Made by a program: the position numbers and the translations under genes. From an uncultured Mucilaginibacter sp. (GTDB taxonomy: Bacteria; Bacteroidota; Bacteroidia; Sphingobacteriales; Sphingobacteriaceae): 44,750 nucleotides of DNA. Under the pieces are notes generated by a model. That model did no database searches. It worked only from the letters and a program-made list of their open reading frames with translations, and was not told the origin of the DNA. The number at the start of each line of letters is the position of its first letter. The first letter of the stretch is position 1. Shown here piece after piece: positions 6,223 through 14,381 of the stretch. The stretch spans positions 1 to 44,750 of the forward strand of contig CAIPDP010000195.1 of NCBI GenBank assembly GCA_903863845.1, read 5' to 3'.

Positions 6223-8816
6223 TGGAAGAGGAGAAAGAACGTTTAAAAAATAACCATTGGAAAAAATGGGGGCCCTATGTTAGCGACCGCCAGTGGGGTA
6301 CTGTTCGGGAAGATTACAGCGCAAATGGTGATGCCTGGAATTATATTACCCATGATATGGCGCGCAGTAAATCCTATCGCTGGAGCGAAGAAGGTATTGC
6401 CGGAATATGCGATGATAATCAAAACCTTTGTTTTGCGCTTGCTTTATGGAATAAAAAAGACCCGATTATTAAGGAACGTTATTTTGGTTTGTCGAATCCG
6501 GAAGGAAACCATGGGGAGGATGTTAAGGAGTTGTATTATTATCTTGATAGTACGCCTACGCACTCCTATATGAAAATGCTGTACAAATACCCGCAGCAGG
6601 AGTATCCTTACCGTTGGTTAGTAGACGAAAACAAAAGAAGAACGCGCCAGGACCGGGAATTTGAATTGATAGACACAGGTCTGTTCGATCAAAATAAATA
6701 TTTCGATGTTTTTGTTGAATATGTAAAGAACACACCGGACGATATTCTGATCAAAATTACCGTTTGTAACAGAGGAGATGAGCATGCGCAATTAAATGTT
6801 TTGCCTACGATTTGGTTCCGCAACACATGGTCATGGGGTTATGATGATTATAAAGCACAAATGACGGAAGAGTCACCGGGTGTGATCGATATTTTTCACC
6901 GGGATCTGGGGCAATTATGGTTAGTAGCTGAGGGGGCTCCGGCCAGTCTTTTTTGCGATAACGAAACTAATGCAAAGCGTCTCTATCAATATGATGATGG
7001 CAAAGCTTTTTATAAAGATGGGATCAATGATAACATCGTAAATGGTGCTGAATCAGTTAATCCCAAAAAAGCAGGTACCAAAGCCAGCGTAAATTATGAT
7101 ATAGATGTACCGGCAAATCAAAGTATAACTTTGCGATTACGCCTGACACCCGATCCTAAACAAACTTTTGATGAGTTTGATAATATATTCAAAACTCGCC
7201 AGGCCGAAGCAGATGATTTTTATAATAACCTGCAAAAGAATATCACCGACGAGGATCATCGACTGGTTCAAAGACAAGCATTTGCTGGCATGTTATGGAG
7301 CAAACAATTCTATCATTATGATATACACAAATGGCTAAATGGCGACCCATCATTACCCAAACCACCACCTGAGCGCTTGAACGGCCGTAACAGTAAATGG
7401 ATGCATTTAAATACACAGGATGTTATATCGATGCCTGATAAATGGGAATATCCGTGGTTTGCTGCCTGGGACCTATCTTTTCATTGTTTAGCGCTGGCCA
7501 GTGTTGATATGGATTTTGCAAAAAAGCAACTTTTGCTACTTACGCGCGATTGGTATATGCACCCTAACGGTTCGATACCTGCATATGAATGGGATTTTGG
7601 TGATGCTAATCCGCCTGTGTTGGCTATGGCAACCTGGACCATTTATAAACGCGAGAAAGAAGCAAATGGAGGCAAAGGTGATCAAATGTTCCTTGAAAGG
7701 ATATTTCATAAGCTGATGCTTTATTTTACATGGTGGGTAAACCGCAAAGATGAGCAGGGGAATAATATTTTTGAAGGAGGATTTCTGGGGCTGGACAATA
7801 TTGGAGTATTCGATCGCAATGCGCAATTACCAAACGGGCAGCATTTGGAACAAGCTGACGGTACCAGTTGGATGGCTATGTACTCCCTTAACCTGGTTCG
7901 AATAGCAGCCGAATTGACCACCTTTGATCACGCGTACGCTGATATAGCTTCTAAATTTTTCGAACACTTTATTTACATCGCCGGAGCGATGGACAATATG
8001 GGAACAAATAACGAAGGTTTGTGGGACGATGAAGACGGATTCTTTTACGATCAATTGCGTTCTCCGGATGGAAGTGTGCAAAAAATGAGGGTCAGAAGTA
8101 TTGTCGGACTGATACCGCTTTTTGCGACAGAAGTATTGGATGACGATGATATAGTAAATAGTCCGGTTTTTAAGGGCCGCATGAAATGGTTTGAGAACAA
8201 CCGTCCGGATCTTGCAAAACTGGTATCCCGCTGGGATGAAAAGAATGCGGAAGGAAAACACCTGCTCAGTCTTTTGCGCGGATATCGTATGAAAGCATTA
8301 TTAAAAAGGATGCTGGATGAAACAGAATTTCTGAGTGCCCGTGGTATCCGTGCACTTTCAAAATACCATTTAGACCATCCGTACGAAATAGCTGTTGACG
8401 GGCGTGTTTTCAGTATCAAATACACACCTGCAGAAAGCGATAGCGGCTTGTTTGGCGGTAATAGTAATTGGCGCGGCCCGGTTTGGATGCCAATGAATTA
8501 CCTGATCATCGATAGCTTGCATAAATTTTACCAGTATTATGGCGATAGTTATAAGATCGAATGCCCGACCAATTCAGGTAATTTCATGAATTTAAAAGAG
8601 ATTGCAGATGAATTGTATTACCGGTTACTCAAATTATTCCTGCGGGATGATACCGGCAAGCGTGCAGTTTTTGGAGATAATCAGAAGATTCAAAACGATC
8701 CTTATTTTAAGGATAATGTACTGTTTCATGAGTATTTTGATGGAGATAACGGCAGGGGAGTTGGTGCCTCACACCAAACCGGGTGGACAGGTTTGATCGC
8801 AAATTGTTTACTTTAA
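6222..8816 (+). CDS. GH63-type glucosidase
   Basis: An 864-residue protein resembling bacterial glucosidases of glycoside hydrolase family 63, relatives of mannosyl-oligosaccharide glucosidase with an (alpha/alpha)6 barrel. Recognisable parts are an N-terminal beta-rich region (WNYITHDMARSKSYRW, around residues 38-53), the FAAWDLSFH segment at about residues 412-420 that carries a conserved acidic residue of the barrel, GTSWMAMYSLNL near 548, and GPVWMPMNYLII near 752. It has no signal peptide, so it acts in the cytosol. Members cleave alpha-glucosidic bonds in trehalose- or mannosylglycerate-like compounds and glycan fragments; the substrate here is unknown. It overlaps the dipeptidase stop by one base and ends its transcription unit. 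Confidence 0.85.
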   Translation: MEEEKERLKNNHWKKWGPYVSDRQWGTVREDYSANGDAWNYITHDMARSKSYRWSEEGIAGICDDNQNLCFALALWNKKDPIIKERYFGLSNPEGNHGEDVKELYYYLDSTPTHSYMKMLYKYPQQEYPYRWLVDENKRRTRQDREFELIDTGLFDQNKYFDVFVEYVKNTPDDILIKITVCNRGDEHAQLNVLPTIWFRNTWSWGYDDYKAQMTEESPGVIDIFHRDLGQLWLVAEGAPASLFCDNETNAKRLYQYDDGKAFYKDGINDNIVNGAESVNPKKAGTKASVNYDIDVPANQSITLRLRLTPDPKQTFDEFDNIFKTRQAEADDFYNNLQKNITDEDHRLVQRQAFAGMLWSKQFYHYDIHKWLNGDPSLPKPPPERLNGRNSKWMHLNTQDVISMPDKWEYPWFAAWDLSFHCLALASVDMDFAKKQLLLLTRDWYMHPNGSIPAYEWDFGDANPPVLAMATWTIYKREKEANGGKGDQMFLERIFHKLMLYFTWWVNRKDEQGNNIFEGGFLGLDNIGVFDRNAQLPNGQHLEQADGTSWMAMYSLNLVRIAAELTTFDHAYADIASKFFEHFIYIAGAMDNMGTNNEGLWDDEDGFFYDQLRSPDGSVQKMRVRSIVGLIPLFATEVLDDDDIVNSPVFKGRMKWFENNRPDLAKLVSRWDEKNAEGKHLLSLLRGYRMKALLKRMLDETEFLSARGIRALSKYHLDHPYEIAVDGRVFSIKYTPAESDSGLFGGNSNWRGPVWMPMNYLIIDSLHKFYQYYGDSYKIECPTNSGNFMNLKEIADELYYRLLKLFLRDDTGKRAVFGDNQKIQNDPYFKDNVLFHEYFDGDNGRGVGASHQTGWTGLIANCLL

Positions 8817-8850
8817 TTTCACTTAGGCTTAAATCAATTCAAACTCTTCT

Positions 8851-8858
8851 TATCTTTG
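8851..8858 (+). promoter_or_regulatory. Bacteroidota -7 box for the FabH-type gene
   Basis: TATCTTTG is an exact match to the TAnnTTTG consensus and lies 25 bp upstream of ATG 8884. No good TTTG -33 element is visible at the proper distance, so this is a partial match. Confidence 0.5.
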
Positions 8859-8883
8859 ATTTAGACTAACACATTCTCAGCAA

Positions 8884-9852
8884 ATGGATTCTAAAATAAC
8901 TGCTATCGCTGTATATGCTCCATCAAAAAAAATAACAAACGCTTATTTTGAACAAATAATTGAAACGAACGACGAGTGGATCATCAGCCGGACCGGGATA
9001 CGGGAGCGACGATTTGCCGAAAAAGATGAGTATACCAGCAATTTGTGTATAAGCGCAGTAGAAAACTTACTCGTTGAAAACAAAGACATTTCATTGGAGG
9101 GTGTTGATTTCATCATTGTAAGTACTACTACCGCCGATCAGGTGATGCCGAGCATGGCATCACAAGTGCAAAATGCTTTTAAAATTCCAAATGCGGGCTG
9201 TATTGATATCATGGCTGCATGCGCAGGTTTTGTTTATGGTTTGACGATCGCAAAAGGACTAATTGCTGCTGGAACTCACAAAAAAGTATTGGTATTTGGC
9301 GCCGAAACACTATCAAAATTTACGGATTATACCGACCGCACTTCCTGTATCCTGTTTGGTGACGGTGCAGGTGTTGCATTGGTTGAACCCTCAGATCATC
9401 CGCAACTTTTAAATGCTGTTACGGGGTCAGATGGCAGCCATGGAAAGGATCTTTATTTATCTCAGCATAGAACTGAGGTCAATGGCGAGCCAATTGAAGC
9501 CAATGGCAAGATCCACCAGAATGGAAAGGTGGTATTTAAATGGGCGATACAAACCGTTAGCGCCAAGATCAAAGAGTTGCTCGCTAAAAATGATATGACA
9601 TTGGATGACCTGGATTGGGTGATCCTGCACAGTGCTAATATGCGGATCATTGAAGGGGTTGCAGGGGAGATCAATTATCCGCTTGAAAAAATGCTCTGCA
9701 GTATCGAGTATTTTGGCAATACTTCTTCAGCATCAATACCGCTTGCCTATGATATTGCCCGCAAAGACGGTAAAATTAAACCGGGTAATAAAATATTGAT
9801 GCTGGGTTTTGGAGGCGGACTTACTTTCTCGGGTATTATAGTAGTAGTCTGA
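8884..9852 (+). CDS. fabH: 3-oxoacyl-ACP synthase III family protein (FabH-type)
   Basis: A 322-residue ketosynthase of the thiolase fold. The KAS III triad is complete: C113 in MAACAGFVYG, H249 in ILHSANMRII, and N279 in YFGNTSSAS. The C-terminal GFGGGLTFSG also fits. These enzymes condense acyl-CoA with malonyl-ACP to start fatty acid synthesis. The His motif is HSAN rather than the common HQAN, and the gene stands alone away from plsX/rpmF/fab genes. It may therefore be a secondary KAS III with a specialised primer rather than the housekeeping FabH. It converges with the small gene to the right, and the two stop codons together form the palindrome TGATCA. Confidence 0.88.
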   Translation: MDSKITAIAVYAPSKKITNAYFEQIIETNDEWIISRTGIRERRFAEKDEYTSNLCISAVENLLVENKDISLEGVDFIIVSTTTADQVMPSMASQVQNAFKIPNAGCIDIMAACAGFVYGLTIAKGLIAAGTHKKVLVFGAETLSKFTDYTDRTSCILFGDGAGVALVEPSDHPQLLNAVTGSDGSHGKDLYLSQHRTEVNGEPIEANGKIHQNGKVVFKWAIQTVSAKIKELLAKNDMTLDDLDWVILHSANMRIIEGVAGEINYPLEKMLCSIEYFGNTSSASIPLAYDIARKDGKIKPGNKILMLGFGGGLTFSGIIVVV

Positions 9853-10125
9853 TCAGCTTTTATTAAAGGCCGCTACAAAAGCATCATCAGCTATAGTTTG
9901 AATGATGAATTGCGCTGCTGAATATTGAGCTGAACTTTTGTCATCCAGCCTGTCAGCGTATTCGCCAAGCAGGTAACTATAATTGATGGCATCGCTTTCG
10001 TCCTCGAATGCTAAAACCGCATTTTCGTTGATCTCTTCACTTATTCCATTAATTGGTTTAGGAATGTCCAATTGCTGAAGTTGATTAAAGTCAAATTCTG
10101 TGGAAGGTATTTCAATTCTGAGCAT
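9853..10125 (-). CDS. Hypothetical acidic protein, 90 aa
   Basis: A small acidic protein without signal peptide, membrane segment or cysteine. It is rich in Asp, Glu, Asn and Ala (for example FEDESDAINYSYLLGEYADRLDD). I do not recognise a family. It reads toward the FabH-type gene and its stop codon lies directly against that gene's stop. Upstream is a 142-bp gap shared with the divergent ethanolamine operon. A real gene is likely because the frame fills an otherwise empty interval with an ATG start, but the evidence is limited. Confidence 0.6.
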   Translation of the reverse strand: MLRIEIPSTEFDFNQLQQLDIPKPINGISEEINENAVLAFEDESDAINYSYLLGEYADRLDDKSSAQYSAAQFIIQTIADDAFVAAFNKS

Positions 10126-10208
10126 ATCTTTTGTTTAAAGTACCTTTTGAACACTAACTAAGTTGTATTGTTTGTACTCTTTGCCAATTTAAAATTTAAT
10201 AATATCGC

Positions 10209-10216
10209 TAATTTTG
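10209..10216 (+). promoter_or_regulatory. Bacteroidota -7 box for the ethanolamine operon
   Basis: TAATTTTG matches TAnnTTTG exactly and lies 51 bp upstream of the permease ATG. The nearest upstream TTTG (10180-10183) leaves a 25-bp spacer, somewhat long. No operator or riboswitch that I can identify is present. Confidence 0.5.
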
Positions 10217-10267
10217 ATTTATTGGCTGTTTTAGGTATTTTGAAGGGCGATAGCAACACAATAAATA

Positions 10268-11635
10268 ATGATTGATAAAAACCCCGAAAAATTAAAAAGA
10301 GTTCTTAAGCCAATACATCTTTGGGCCATAGCCGTAGGCCTTGTCATCTCGGGCGAATATTTCGGATGGAATAATGGATGGACCGTAGCGGGAACAATTG
10401 GAATGCTCATTGCGACACTGGTTGTTACGCTGATGTACATCACCTTCGTGTTCAGTTATACTGAACTAACTTCATCTATACCTCATGCCGGTGGTGCATT
10501 TGCCTATGCTTATCGCGCCATGGGACCTGTCGCCAGTTTAATTGCAGGTTATGCTACGCTTATCGACTTTTTATTTGCAGCGCCTGCTATCGGATTTTCA
10601 CTGGGCAGTTACTTTAATTTTCTCTATCCGGCAATTCCTGTCGTAGGATCTGCGATCGTATTTAATATCCTGTTTATCGTTATCAATATCATTGGGATCA
10701 AAGAGTCGGCTGCATTTTCTGTTTTTATTACCTTATTAGCTGTGGCGGAGTTGTTACTTTTTATGGGAGTGATCGGGCCGGGTTTTAAAATGAGTAATTA
10801 CTTAAGTCACCCCATGCCTTTTGGATGGGCGGGAGTATTTGCAGCCTTGCCTTATGCGATTTGGTTTTATCTGGCCATTGAAGGAGTTGCCATGGTTTCA
10901 GAAGAAGTTAAAGACCCCAAACGAAATATTCCCCGGGGTTATATACTTGGGATATCCACGCTGGTGATACTCGCAATAGGCGTAATGGTACTTACCGGTG
11001 GCATTACCGACTGGCGTAAATTAAGTAGCCTTGATTATCCTTTGCCTGCAGCTATCAGTATTATTTTGGGTAATACAAATAGTTTAACCAAAGTATTTAC
11101 CGGTATTGGTTTATTTGGGTTGATCGCATCTTTTCACGGAATTATTTTAGCTGCATCACGACAGGTTTTTGCAATGTCGAGAAGCGGGTATTTACCTAAA
11201 TTTTTATCAGGCGTGAATCATCGGTTCAAAACACCTCATATAGCGCTGGTGTTTGGGGGCTTAGTTAGTATTGCTACTTTGTTGCTGGGTATCCCGTTTA
11301 AACATATTACCGATAAAGTGATCATCATTTCGGTTATGGGCGCAGTTTTAATGTACATCGTGAGCTTGCTCAGCCTGTTTATATTACGTAAAAAAGAACC
11401 AAACCTCGAAAGGCCATTTGTTTCGCCGTTTTACCCATATTTTCCAGCAATTGCTCTTCTTTTATGTGGTATTTCGATGTTTGCTATCATCTATTTCAAC
11501 TTCATTTTGAGTTTGTATTTTTTCAGCGGATTGGCGGTAGCACTTATACTATTCCTGTTAGCGGGTAAGCATAAAGAAAAAATTATCGATGATGTGTTAC
11601 TCGTCCAGGCTGAAGCTTTTATTGACACTAAATAA
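10268..11635 (+). CDS. eat: Ethanolamine permease (APC superfamily)
   Basis: A 455-residue integral membrane transporter with about twelve hydrophobic segments and typical amino-acid/polyamine/organocation features: SGEYFGWNNGW in the first helix, SIPHAGGAFAYAYRAMGP in the second and third, and EGVAMVSEEVKDPKRNIP after helix six. This pattern is close to the ethanolamine permease group of the family. The assignment is supported by the two genes that follow, eutB 2 bp downstream and then eutC. The three would import ethanolamine and split it into acetaldehyde and ammonia. The N terminus starts at ATG 10268 after an AT-rich leader. Confidence 0.9.
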   Translation: MIDKNPEKLKRVLKPIHLWAIAVGLVISGEYFGWNNGWTVAGTIGMLIATLVVTLMYITFVFSYTELTSSIPHAGGAFAYAYRAMGPVASLIAGYATLIDFLFAAPAIGFSLGSYFNFLYPAIPVVGSAIVFNILFIVINIIGIKESAAFSVFITLLAVAELLLFMGVIGPGFKMSNYLSHPMPFGWAGVFAALPYAIWFYLAIEGVAMVSEEVKDPKRNIPRGYILGISTLVILAIGVMVLTGGITDWRKLSSLDYPLPAAISIILGNTNSLTKVFTGIGLFGLIASFHGIILAASRQVFAMSRSGYLPKFLSGVNHRFKTPHIALVFGGLVSIATLLLGIPFKHITDKVIIISVMGAVLMYIVSLLSLFILRKKEPNLERPFVSPFYPYFPAIALLLCGISMFAIIYFNFILSLYFFSGLAVALILFLLAGKHKEKIIDDVLLVQAEAFIDTK

Positions 11636-11637
11636 AT

Positions 11638-13026
11638 ATGGCCTACCAGCATACCATCGGCAGGAGAGTATACAAATTCGGTGATCTGAAAACACTGTTG
11701 GCTAAGGCTTCGCCATACCGTTCAGGCGATGTACTTGCAGGTCTATCTGCAGAAAGTTATGAAGAACGCGTTGCTGCACAAATGGCACTTGCTGATCTGC
11801 CGCTAAAAAGGTTTTTGGAAGAAGCGATCATCCCTTACGAAAGTGACGAAATTACAAGATTAATTATTGATAATCATAATATTATAGCTTTTAATTTAAT
11901 TGATACTTTAACGGTTGGTGAGTTTAGGGATTGGCTGTTAAGTGATGATACAACAGCTGGTGTTTTACAGAATGTATCGACTGGTATTACACCTGAAATG
12001 GCGGCAGCCGTTTCAAAATTAATGCGCAACCAGGACCTTGTTGCGGTTAGCAATAAGATTGAAGTAGTTACCCGGTTCAGGGATACGATAGGTTTAAAAG
12101 GGCGATTTTCTACCCGCCTGCAGCCTAATCACCCTACTGATGACCCGAGGGGTATTGCTGCAAGTATGATCGACGGACTGCTGTTGGGTAGCGGTGATGC
12201 CGTAATTGGAATAAACCCGGCTACCGATAGCCTGGCCGAAGTTGGCAACCTGTTGATCATGATGGATGCGTTAAGGCAACAATTTGATATACCAACGCAA
12301 ACCTGTGTTTTATCGCATATCACCACAACGGTCGAATTGATCAGAAATGGTATACCTGTCGATCTGTGTTTTCAATCTATAGGTGGTACAGAAAAAAGTA
12401 ATGCCAGTTTCGGAATCAATTTAGCTTTGCTGGACGAGGCATATGATGCCACACTTTCGTTAAAACGCGGAAGTATAGGGCAGAATGTGATGTATTTTGA
12501 GACCGGGCAGGGTAGTGAGCTATCTGCTAATGCAAACCATGGGGTCGATCAGCAAACCTGTGAAGCAAGGTGTTATGCCGTTGCCCGAAAATACCAACCA
12601 CTCCTGGTAAATACCGTTGCCGGGTTTATCGGTCCCGAATATTTATATGATGGTAAGCAAATTACCAGGGCAGCGCTTGAAGATCATTTTTGCGGTAAAT
12701 TACTGGGGTTACCAATGGGCGCAGATATCTGCTATACCAACCACGCTGAAGCCGATCAGGATGATATGGATAACCTGTTGGTTCTGCTGGGCGTAGCTGG
12801 TTGTAATTTTATCATGGGTATACCTGGTTCGGATGATATCATGTTGAATTATCAGTCGACTTCCTTTCATGACGCGATCTATTTACGCAAAGTACTTGGT
12901 TTACGTCCTGCTCCGGAATTTGAACAATGGTTATCCCGCCAGGGCATTACCGATGAAAAAGGAAATTTAAATTCAAGGAGAAATGCCGAATTACTGAACA
13001 AAATGAAATCACTATGGACGAAATAA
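11638..13026 (+). CDS. eutB: Ethanolamine ammonia-lyase large subunit
   Basis: A 462-residue protein closely matching the heavy chain of adenosylcobalamin-dependent ethanolamine ammonia-lyase (about 453 residues in enterics). Characteristic stretches include LQPNHPTDDPRGIAASMIDG, GSGDAVIGINPATDS, FQSIGGTEKSN, YFETGQGSELSANANHG and GIPGSDDIMLNYQSTSFHD. The reaction converts ethanolamine to acetaldehyde and ammonia in the cytosol. The gene begins 2 bp after the permease stop and overlaps eutC by 13 bp, so the subunits are translationally coupled. No reactivating factor (EutA) gene or cobalamin gene is nearby. Confidence 0.97.
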   Translation: MAYQHTIGRRVYKFGDLKTLLAKASPYRSGDVLAGLSAESYEERVAAQMALADLPLKRFLEEAIIPYESDEITRLIIDNHNIIAFNLIDTLTVGEFRDWLLSDDTTAGVLQNVSTGITPEMAAAVSKLMRNQDLVAVSNKIEVVTRFRDTIGLKGRFSTRLQPNHPTDDPRGIAASMIDGLLLGSGDAVIGINPATDSLAEVGNLLIMMDALRQQFDIPTQTCVLSHITTTVELIRNGIPVDLCFQSIGGTEKSNASFGINLALLDEAYDATLSLKRGSIGQNVMYFETGQGSELSANANHGVDQQTCEARCYAVARKYQPLLVNTVAGFIGPEYLYDGKQITRAALEDHFCGKLLGLPMGADICYTNHAEADQDDMDNLLVLLGVAGCNFIMGIPGSDDIMLNYQSTSFHDAIYLRKVLGLRPAPEFEQWLSRQGITDEKGNLNSRRNAELLNKMKSLWTK

Positions 13027-13769
13027 AGGCTTTAGATGAGATTTTCTTTGCTCAGCTAAAAGAGTTTACCGCTGCAAGGATCGGCTTAGGAAGAACAGGA
13101 TCGAGTATTCCCGTCAAAGAATCGCTGATTTTTAACCTGGCCCATGCCCATGCCCGCGATGCAGTATACTCCGAACTCAATACCGGAAAACTAGCGGAAA
13201 GCCTTTTAGAGTTTGACTTGCCTATTGTGCATTTACATAGTAAAGCCGCGTATCGTGTACAGTACTTGCAAAGACCCGATCTGGGCCGCCAATTGGATGA
13301 TGTTTCGAAAGATATACTTGAAAGTCATCTTCATCACAGCGACATCGTTATTGTGATTGCCGACGGTCTTTCGGCTACGGCGGTAAATAATAATGCTATC
13401 GGGTTATTAAAAATACTGGTACCTCAATTGCAAACGGCCGGTTTAACCATTGCCCCTATTTGCCTTGTTAAACAGGGGAGGGTGGCCATTGCCGACGACA
13501 TTGGTGCCGCATTAAGAGCCCGGCTGGCCATCATCCTGATCGGGGAACGCCCGGGATTAAGCGCTGCAGATAGTATGGGCGCATACCTCACTTATAATCC
13601 GCGTCCGGGACTTACTGACGAGGCAAGGAATTGCATCTCTAATATCCGTCCTCACGGGCTTAGCGCAAAACAAGCAGCAAAAAAGATATTTTACCTGGTA
13701 CAGGAATCGTTCAAGCGCAAACTGTCTGGCGTAGCGCTAAAAGATAACGCAGGTGCATTGAATGATTAG
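13014..13769 (+). CDS. eutC: Ethanolamine ammonia-lyase small subunit
   Basis: A 251-residue light chain of the B12-dependent lyase. Recognisable are ARIGLGRTGSSIPVKESL near the N terminus, FNLAHAHARDAVYSELN, VIVIADGLSATAVNNNA (cobalamin-binding region), and GERPGLSAADSMGAYLTYNP. It is shorter than the enteric protein (about 295 residues) because it lacks the N-terminal extension. That extension influences solubility and targeting of the enzyme to microcompartments, so its absence fits the lack of shell genes here. The start overlaps the end of eutB. The gene converges with a DUF4251 gene after 14 bp. Confidence 0.96.
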   Translation: MDEIKALDEIFFAQLKEFTAARIGLGRTGSSIPVKESLIFNLAHAHARDAVYSELNTGKLAESLLEFDLPIVHLHSKAAYRVQYLQRPDLGRQLDDVSKDILESHLHHSDIVIVIADGLSATAVNNNAIGLLKILVPQLQTAGLTIAPICLVKQGRVAIADDIGAALRARLAIILIGERPGLSAADSMGAYLTYNPRPGLTDEARNCISNIRPHGLSAKQAAKKIFYLVQESFKRKLSGVALKDNAGALND

Positions 13770-13783
13770 TAAGAAATTTGCCT

Positions 13784-14272
13784 TCACTCCAGATAGCCAT
13801 CATAGCTAATAACATCTCGATTGTTGCTGCTGATCGTTAGTGAAGCATAACCGTCAACAGAAATATTCAAAATAAGCGACGCTATATGCTGAACATCCGC
13901 GGGCTTGATCGTGATCATCCAGCCACCCTTTTTCCTTTCAGCAACCTGGTAGTCAAATTTTGTTGAAGTGAATTTCACTCCCATATCGGTTTGGTTGTAA
14001 CCTACATCGAAATAAGCCCTGCCGAAGTAAGGTAAAAAAGAAATGACACTATCCGCTTTGATACGCAGATCGTAAGTGCTGGTCAATGTTATTGGGCCCT
14101 TACCCAATGGCGTGGCCTGGTTTGCAACAAAAGTAAAAATCCGATCATCAATACTTTTTTTGATGGCAGCTTGCCTGACAGCTTTTTTATTGGCTTTTGT
14201 AGTTTGCGCTTCCGACAAGGTTCCTATGCCGACTATCAGCAGCAGAACAAAGAATATCTTTAAGGTTTTCAT
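13784..14272 (-). CDS. DUF4251 domain secreted protein
   Basis: A 162-residue protein with a clear signal peptide (KIFFVLLLIVGIGTLSEAQ, cleavage after Ala22 likely). The mature part matches the Bacteroidota-specific DUF4251 pattern: DRIFTFVANQATPLG near the start, SVISFLPYFGRAY in the middle, and a beta-rich C terminus ending SYDGYLE. The function of the family is not known; it is exported to the periplasm or surface. The gene has its own promoter just downstream of the htpG terminator, so it is probably independent of htpG. Confidence 0.82.
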   Translation of the reverse strand: MKTLKIFFVLLLIVGIGTLSEAQTTKANKKAVRQAAIKKSIDDRIFTFVANQATPLGKGPITLTSTYDLRIKADSVISFLPYFGRAYFDVGYNQTDMGVKFTSTKFDYQVAERKKGGWMITIKPADVQHIASLILNISVDGYASLTISSNNRDVISYDGYLE

Positions 14273-14304
14273 ACTTCACAGATGTATAACGCCGACACTT
14301 TCCA

Positions 14305-14332
14305 CAAAATTATACAAAAAAAAGTCCACAAA
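14305..14332 (-). promoter_or_regulatory. Promoter of the DUF4251 gene
   Basis: On the minus strand TTTG (14332-14329) is followed after 16 bp by TAATTTTG (14312-14305), a good Bacteroidota -33/-7 pair. It sits 32 bp upstream of ATG 14272 and touches the htpG terminator. Confidence 0.65.
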
Positions 14333-14363
14333 AAAAGCAGTAGCAATGATACTACCGCTTTTT
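14332..14363 (-). terminator. Terminator of htpG
   Basis: On the minus strand AAAAAGCGGTAG (14363-14352) pairs with CTACTGCTTTTT (14343-14332) with one G-U wobble and an 8-nt loop, and continues into a T-run. It begins 18 bp beyond the htpG stop. Confidence 0.8.
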
Positions 14364-14381
14364 AAAAAGTATGGATTTAAC

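Noticed and set aside
7827..8425. Two overlapping minus-strand frames inside the GH63-type gene
   Set aside because: They are antisense to a well-supported coding region and match no family.
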